A DNA stretch of 52,707 nucleotides from JBEKTY01 sp049515555 (GTDB lineage Bacteria; Planctomycetota; Planctomycetia; Pirellulales; Thermoguttaceae), in NCBI GenBank assembly GCA_049515555.1, contig JBEKTY010000034.1, positions 1 to 52,707 on the forward strand. The letters are read 5' to 3'. Shown here in pieces: positions 52,112 to 52,707 of the stretch (position 1 is its first letter; every line of letters begins with the position of its first letter). The position numbers and the translations under genes are program-made. The notes below the pieces were generated by a model that was given only the letters and a program-made list of their open reading frames with translations, was not told the DNA's origin and did not search any database.

Positions 52112-52477
52112 ATGGCCAAGTCATTCGATGAACTGGTGCGGCGGACGACGACCGAGCGTACGCGTCGGCGGGCGGCCCGCCGCACTCGGGAATTGCTGGC
52201 GGACCTCTTGCTGAGCGAGATCCGCCGCCTGGCGGGCAAGAGCCAGCGGGAGGTGGCCGCAACGCTGGGGATAAGGCAGCCCAGTCTGTCGAAGCTGGAG
52301 AAGCAGTCCGACATCCAAGTCTCGACGCTGCGCAAGATTGTCAAGGCGTTGGGCGGCGAACTGGAGATCGTGGCGCGCTTTCCGAAGCACTCAGTGCGGC
52401 TGAAGCAGTTTGGCGTTGCGGGGTTTTCCGCGCCGCACCGCGCAGGGGCGAAAGCAACGGAACTGCAATTGTTCTGA
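52112..52477 (+). CDS. XRE-family helix-turn-helix regulator (antitoxin- or C-protein-like)
   Basis: Product of 121 residues. A basic N-terminal helix (FDELVRRTTTERTRRRAARR) precedes an XRE helix-turn-helix: GKSQREVAATLGIRQPSLSKLE (about 44-65), then STLRKIVKALGGELEIVARF. This is the layout of HigA-type antitoxins. No toxin gene is adjacent: only about 100 bp separate it from the methyltransferase. It may instead control the restriction-modification genes, or be an orphan antitoxin. Its promoter palindrome suggests self-repression. Confidence 0.85.
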   Translation: MAKSFDELVRRTTTERTRRRAARRTRELLADLLLSEIRRLAGKSQREVAATLGIRQPSLSKLEKQSDIQVSTLRKIVKALGGELEIVARFPKHSVRLKQFGVAGFSAPHRAGAKATELQLF

Positions 52478-52533
52478 AGGCCCACATCGCCTGAAACGGT
52501 CGGCCGCTTGGATACTCGAACTGTGAACGCCCC

Positions 52534-52552
52534 GGTGGGGCTCGCCCCCACC
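52534..52552 (+). terminator. possible terminator hairpin after the XRE gene
   Basis: ggtgggg/ccccacc, a perfect 7-bp stem with a 5-nt loop. The downstream sequence has only short T runs, so termination is uncertain. Confidence 0.35.
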
Positions 52553-52688
52553 GAGCGCTGATTCTTCACTACAACGCCGCAGCTAAGTGGTCCATTTCAC
52601 AAATGATGTCAGGGTTGCAGGGCATGGTGTGGTATAATCCCCTCCTCGGTAAGGATACCGCTACAAGTCCAGGGAGAGGACGAGTACC

Positions 52689-52707
52689 ATGGCTGGCCCG
52701 ACTCCGA
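52689..52707 (+). CDS. start of an unidentified gene, cut by the window edge
   Basis: ATG at 52689 reads MAGPTP and runs off the window. ggagagg lies upstream at a plausible distance, and a tataat box sits at 52633-52638, though no -35 box at proper spacing is visible. Too short to identify. Confidence 0.4.

Overview
The window looks like chromosome of a high-GC planctomycete (Planctomycetota, probably a Pirellulales or Gemmatales-type lineage; no rRNA or marker gene here fixes the rank). The case rests on several families typical of that phylum: a large ExbB/ExbD-like membrane cassette, a small lipoprotein with the VGCQVDVGGQ start, a protein carrying the GAEYIIQIEP segment, an H-X9-DG secreted protein, a PEP-CTERM autotransporter-repeat protein, a GH172 enzyme and a CHAT/TPR pair. 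Genes are GC-rich, so the antisense frames are open but not coding. I saw no tRNA, rRNA, CRISPR array, transposase or integrase.

Layout. 1-7.1 kb (minus): a partial MoxR/ChlI-like ATPase, small secreted and hypothetical genes, and a three-gene MotA/TolQ/ExbB plus two ExbD-like cassette. 7.2-9.7 kb: a structured leader or ncRNA candidate ending in an intrinsic terminator, then a degenerate-subtilase PEP-CTERM protein. 9.9-14.7 kb: a pst phosphate ABC operon (pstS-pstC-pstA-pstB-pstB) whose two ATPases carry complementary motif losses. 15-17 kb: a GH16 enzyme between two copies of an 85-bp palindromic repeat, and membrane-anchored hypotheticals. 17.4-21.1 kb: a flippase-like membrane protein, a dolichol-phosphate-mannose-synthase-like GT2 and a GT-C-like membrane protein, suggesting lipid-linked sugar synthesis and transfer. 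21.1-22.8 kb (minus): a CPA2 cation/proton antiporter. 22.9-33.4 kb (minus): an eight-gene redox cluster with group-3c-type [NiFe] hydrogenase (mvhA, mvhG, mvhD), hdrA, etfA, etfB, a membrane cytochrome-b/CCG fusion and a soluble HdrC/HdrD-like fusion. 34-43 kb: a broken H-X9-DG gene, a short NagA-like deacetylase, a GH172 enzyme, two divergent orphan response regulators and small membrane or lipoproteins. 43.5-49.7 kb: a CHAT/TPR protein, a TPR protein and a YchF-like GTPase. 49.8-52.5 kb: a visibly more AT-rich restriction-modification unit with an XRE regulator that has a palindrome in its own promoter.

The most interesting system is the Etf-Hdr-Mvh cluster. It combines the parts of an H2-linked flavin-based electron-bifurcating complex with an ETF:quinone-type membrane module, without canonical HdrB or HdrC. 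Second is the asymmetric PstB pair. A window-wide pattern also stands out: many intergenic gaps hold a short-unit tandem array followed by its own reverse complement, with a different unit at each locus, plus several families of nested palindromes. These arrays also supply spurious N- or C-terminal peptides and stop codons to neighbouring genes.
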